NCBI GenBank assembly: GCA_027084145.1
Contig: JALWLM010000146.1
Location: 1 to 6,892, forward strand
Source of the DNA: Crocinitomicaceae bacterium
GTDB taxonomy: Bacteria; Bacteroidota; Bacteroidia; Flavobacteriales_D; Crocinitomicaceae
Reading direction: 5' to 3'
Length of the DNA: 6,892 bases
A program made the position numbers and the translations under genes. This document shows, piece by piece, positions 5,770 to 6,892 of the stretch; positions within the stretch are counted from its first letter, which is position 1; every line of letters starts with the position of its first letter. The notes under the pieces were generated by a model, which made no database searches, was not told where the DNA came from, and saw only the letters and a list, made by a program, of their open reading frames with translations.

Positions 5770-6892
5770 ATGAAAAAAACACTAAGTTTTTTTATTCTCT
5801 TTTTTACAACGTTAAGTTTTGCTCAGGAAGGATATTTTCAGCAAGAAGTTAATTATAATATAAAAGTCCGTTTAGACGATAAAAACCATACTTTAACCGG
5901 TTTTGAAACTTTTGAATACATCAATAATTCACCGGATGTTTTGAATTTTATATACATTCATGTTTGGCCCAATGCTTATAAGAATGATCAAACAGCCCTT
6001 GCTAAGCAAATGTTTTATAGCAACAGTTTTAAAATGTCTTATTTGGAAGATAAGGATAAGGGGTATATCGATTCTTTAGATTTTAGAGTTGACGGGAAGA
6101 AGGCAAAATGGAATTATACAGAAGAGCATATTGATATTATTCGTTTAGAATTAGATCAACCTTTAAAACCGGGTGAAAGAATACATGTATCTACTCCGTT
6201 TTTTGTAAAAATACCATCCGGTTCAATCTCTCGCTTAGGTCATGTGGGGCAATCCTATCAAATCACGCAATGGTATCCGAAACCGGCGGTATATGATAGA
6301 GATGGATGGCATCAAATGCCTTATTTGGGACAGGGAGAATTTTATTCCGAATACGGGAGTTTTGATGTTTCAATTACCTTACCTGAAAATTATGTAGTAG
6401 GGGCAACAGGAGATTTGCAGACAAAATCAGAGGTTGAATTCCTCAATCGAATTGCGGAAGAGACCAATATAGCAATAGAAGAAGGACGAAATAGTCGTGA
6501 TTTAGGAGAAACAGATAATGGTGGTTTTCCAAAATCTTCTAAAAAAATAAAAACCATAAGATTTACACAAAAAAATGTTCATGATTTTGCTTGGTTTGCT
6601 GATAAGCGATTCAGTGTGTTGAAAGAAGAGATCATAACGCCACATGAAAAAAGAAAAGTAACTACTTGGGCGATGTACACTCCCAAAGAAGCACATTTAT
6701 GGGTGAAAGCTCCGGAATATTTAAAAGATGCGATTTATTATTATTCACTTTGGAATGGAGATTATCCCTACAATCAAGTCACAGCGGTTGACGGGACAAT
6801 TAGTGCGGGAGGAGGAATGGAATATCCCAATGTTACGGTGATTGGAAGTTCGGGGTCTGCAAGAAGTCTTGAAGTTGTCATTGTACATGAAG
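5770..6892 (+). CDS. Secreted M1-family metallopeptidase (aminopeptidase-like), 3' end cut by window
   Basis: The reading frame is open from ATG 5770 to the window edge: 374 complete codons plus one base. M1 enzymes are zinc aminopeptidases that remove N-terminal residues from peptides. Residues 1-18 are a clear signal peptide (MKK, hydrophobic core, cleavage after SFA before Gln19), so the protein is exported. The N-terminal beta domain carries signatures common in Bacteroidota M1 proteins: QWYPKPAVYDRDGW (167-180), GEFYSEYGSFDV (189-200), VVGATGDLQ (209-217) and VHDFAWFADKRF (270-281). The catalytic domain begins near 285 and shows the substrate-binding exopeptidase motif as GGGMEYP (347-353). 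The last complete codons are His373-Glu374, preceded by EVVIV, which is where the zinc motif HExxH should start; the remaining zinc ligands lie outside the window. The gene starts 24 bp after the GT-C stop codon, in the same frame as that gene. It may share the glycosyltransferase transcript, but no functional link is evident. Confidence 0.93.
   Translation, partial: MKKTLSFFILFFTTLSFAQEGYFQQEVNYNIKVRLDDKNHTLTGFETFEYINNSPDVLNFIYIHVWPNAYKNDQTALAKQMFYSNSFKMSYLEDKDKGYIDSLDFRVDGKKAKWNYTEEHIDIIRLELDQPLKPGERIHVSTPFFVKIPSGSISRLGHVGQSYQITQWYPKPAVYDRDGWHQMPYLGQGEFYSEYGSFDVSITLPENYVVGATGDLQTKSEVEFLNRIAEETNIAIEEGRNSRDLGETDNGGFPKSSKKIKTIRFTQKNVHDFAWFADKRFSVLKEEIITPHEKRKVTTWAMYTPKEAHLWVKAPEYLKDAIYYYSLWNGDYPYNQVTAVDGTISAGGGMEYPNVTVIGSSGSARSLEVVIVHE

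Noticed and set aside
1..6892. Search for CRISPR repeats, insertion-sequence ends, tRNA genes, toxin-antitoxin pairs or a defence system
   Set aside because: No periodic repeats, terminal inverted repeats, transposase motifs, cloverleaf-like segments or defence domains are visible; the window is almost fully occupied by five ordinary-length genes.

Overview
The window looks like chromosomal DNA from a member of the Bacteroidota, most likely a Flavobacteriia-type organism. The evidence is: strongly AT-rich DNA with A/T-rich leaders and no clear Shine-Dalgarno sequences; a TAnnTTTG-type -7 promoter octamer (the Bacteroidota sigma-A form) upstream of the first gene; a stand-alone PruA-type dehydrogenase; and glycosyltransferase and M1 peptidase sequences with motif wording typical of that phylum. 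I cannot assign a genus. All five genes lie on the + strand.

Layout: positions 1-130 are an AT-rich leader with a candidate promoter and a small 9-bp tandem repeat. Positions 131-1756 encode a complete L-glutamate gamma-semialdehyde dehydrogenase (pruA), closed by a strong intrinsic terminator at 1776-1806. Fourteen bases after the terminator T-run starts a tight run of genes: a soluble DPM1-like family-2 glycosyltransferase (1820-2521), a membrane family-2 glycosyltransferase of the cellulose-synthase-like group with an extra N-terminal carboxypeptidase-regulatory-like beta-sandwich (2546-4414), a polytopic GT-C type glycosyltransferase starting at TTG (4417-5745), and the first 374 codons of a secreted M1-family metallopeptidase (5770 to the window end). 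The gaps are 24, 2 and 24 bp, with no terminator between them, so they probably form one transcription unit.

How the genes may work together: PruA belongs to proline/arginine catabolism and is functionally separate. The three glycosyltransferases resemble a lipid-linked sugar pathway. In this reading a cytoplasmic enzyme charges a polyprenyl phosphate with a sugar, a membrane synthase makes or extends a glycan or glycolipid, and a multi-membrane-span enzyme uses a lipid-linked donor on the periplasmic face. That division of labour is inferred from family membership; the sugar and acceptor cannot be read from the sequence. The M1 peptidase is exported and may simply share the transcript.

I see no RNA genes, CRISPR array, insertion sequence or phage feature. 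I found no clear undescribed defence or mobile system. The points most worth following are the periplasmic beta-sandwich fused to the cellulose-synthase-like enzyme, its gating-loop-like F-x-R-T-P-K motif, and the three-glycosyltransferase cassette as a unit.
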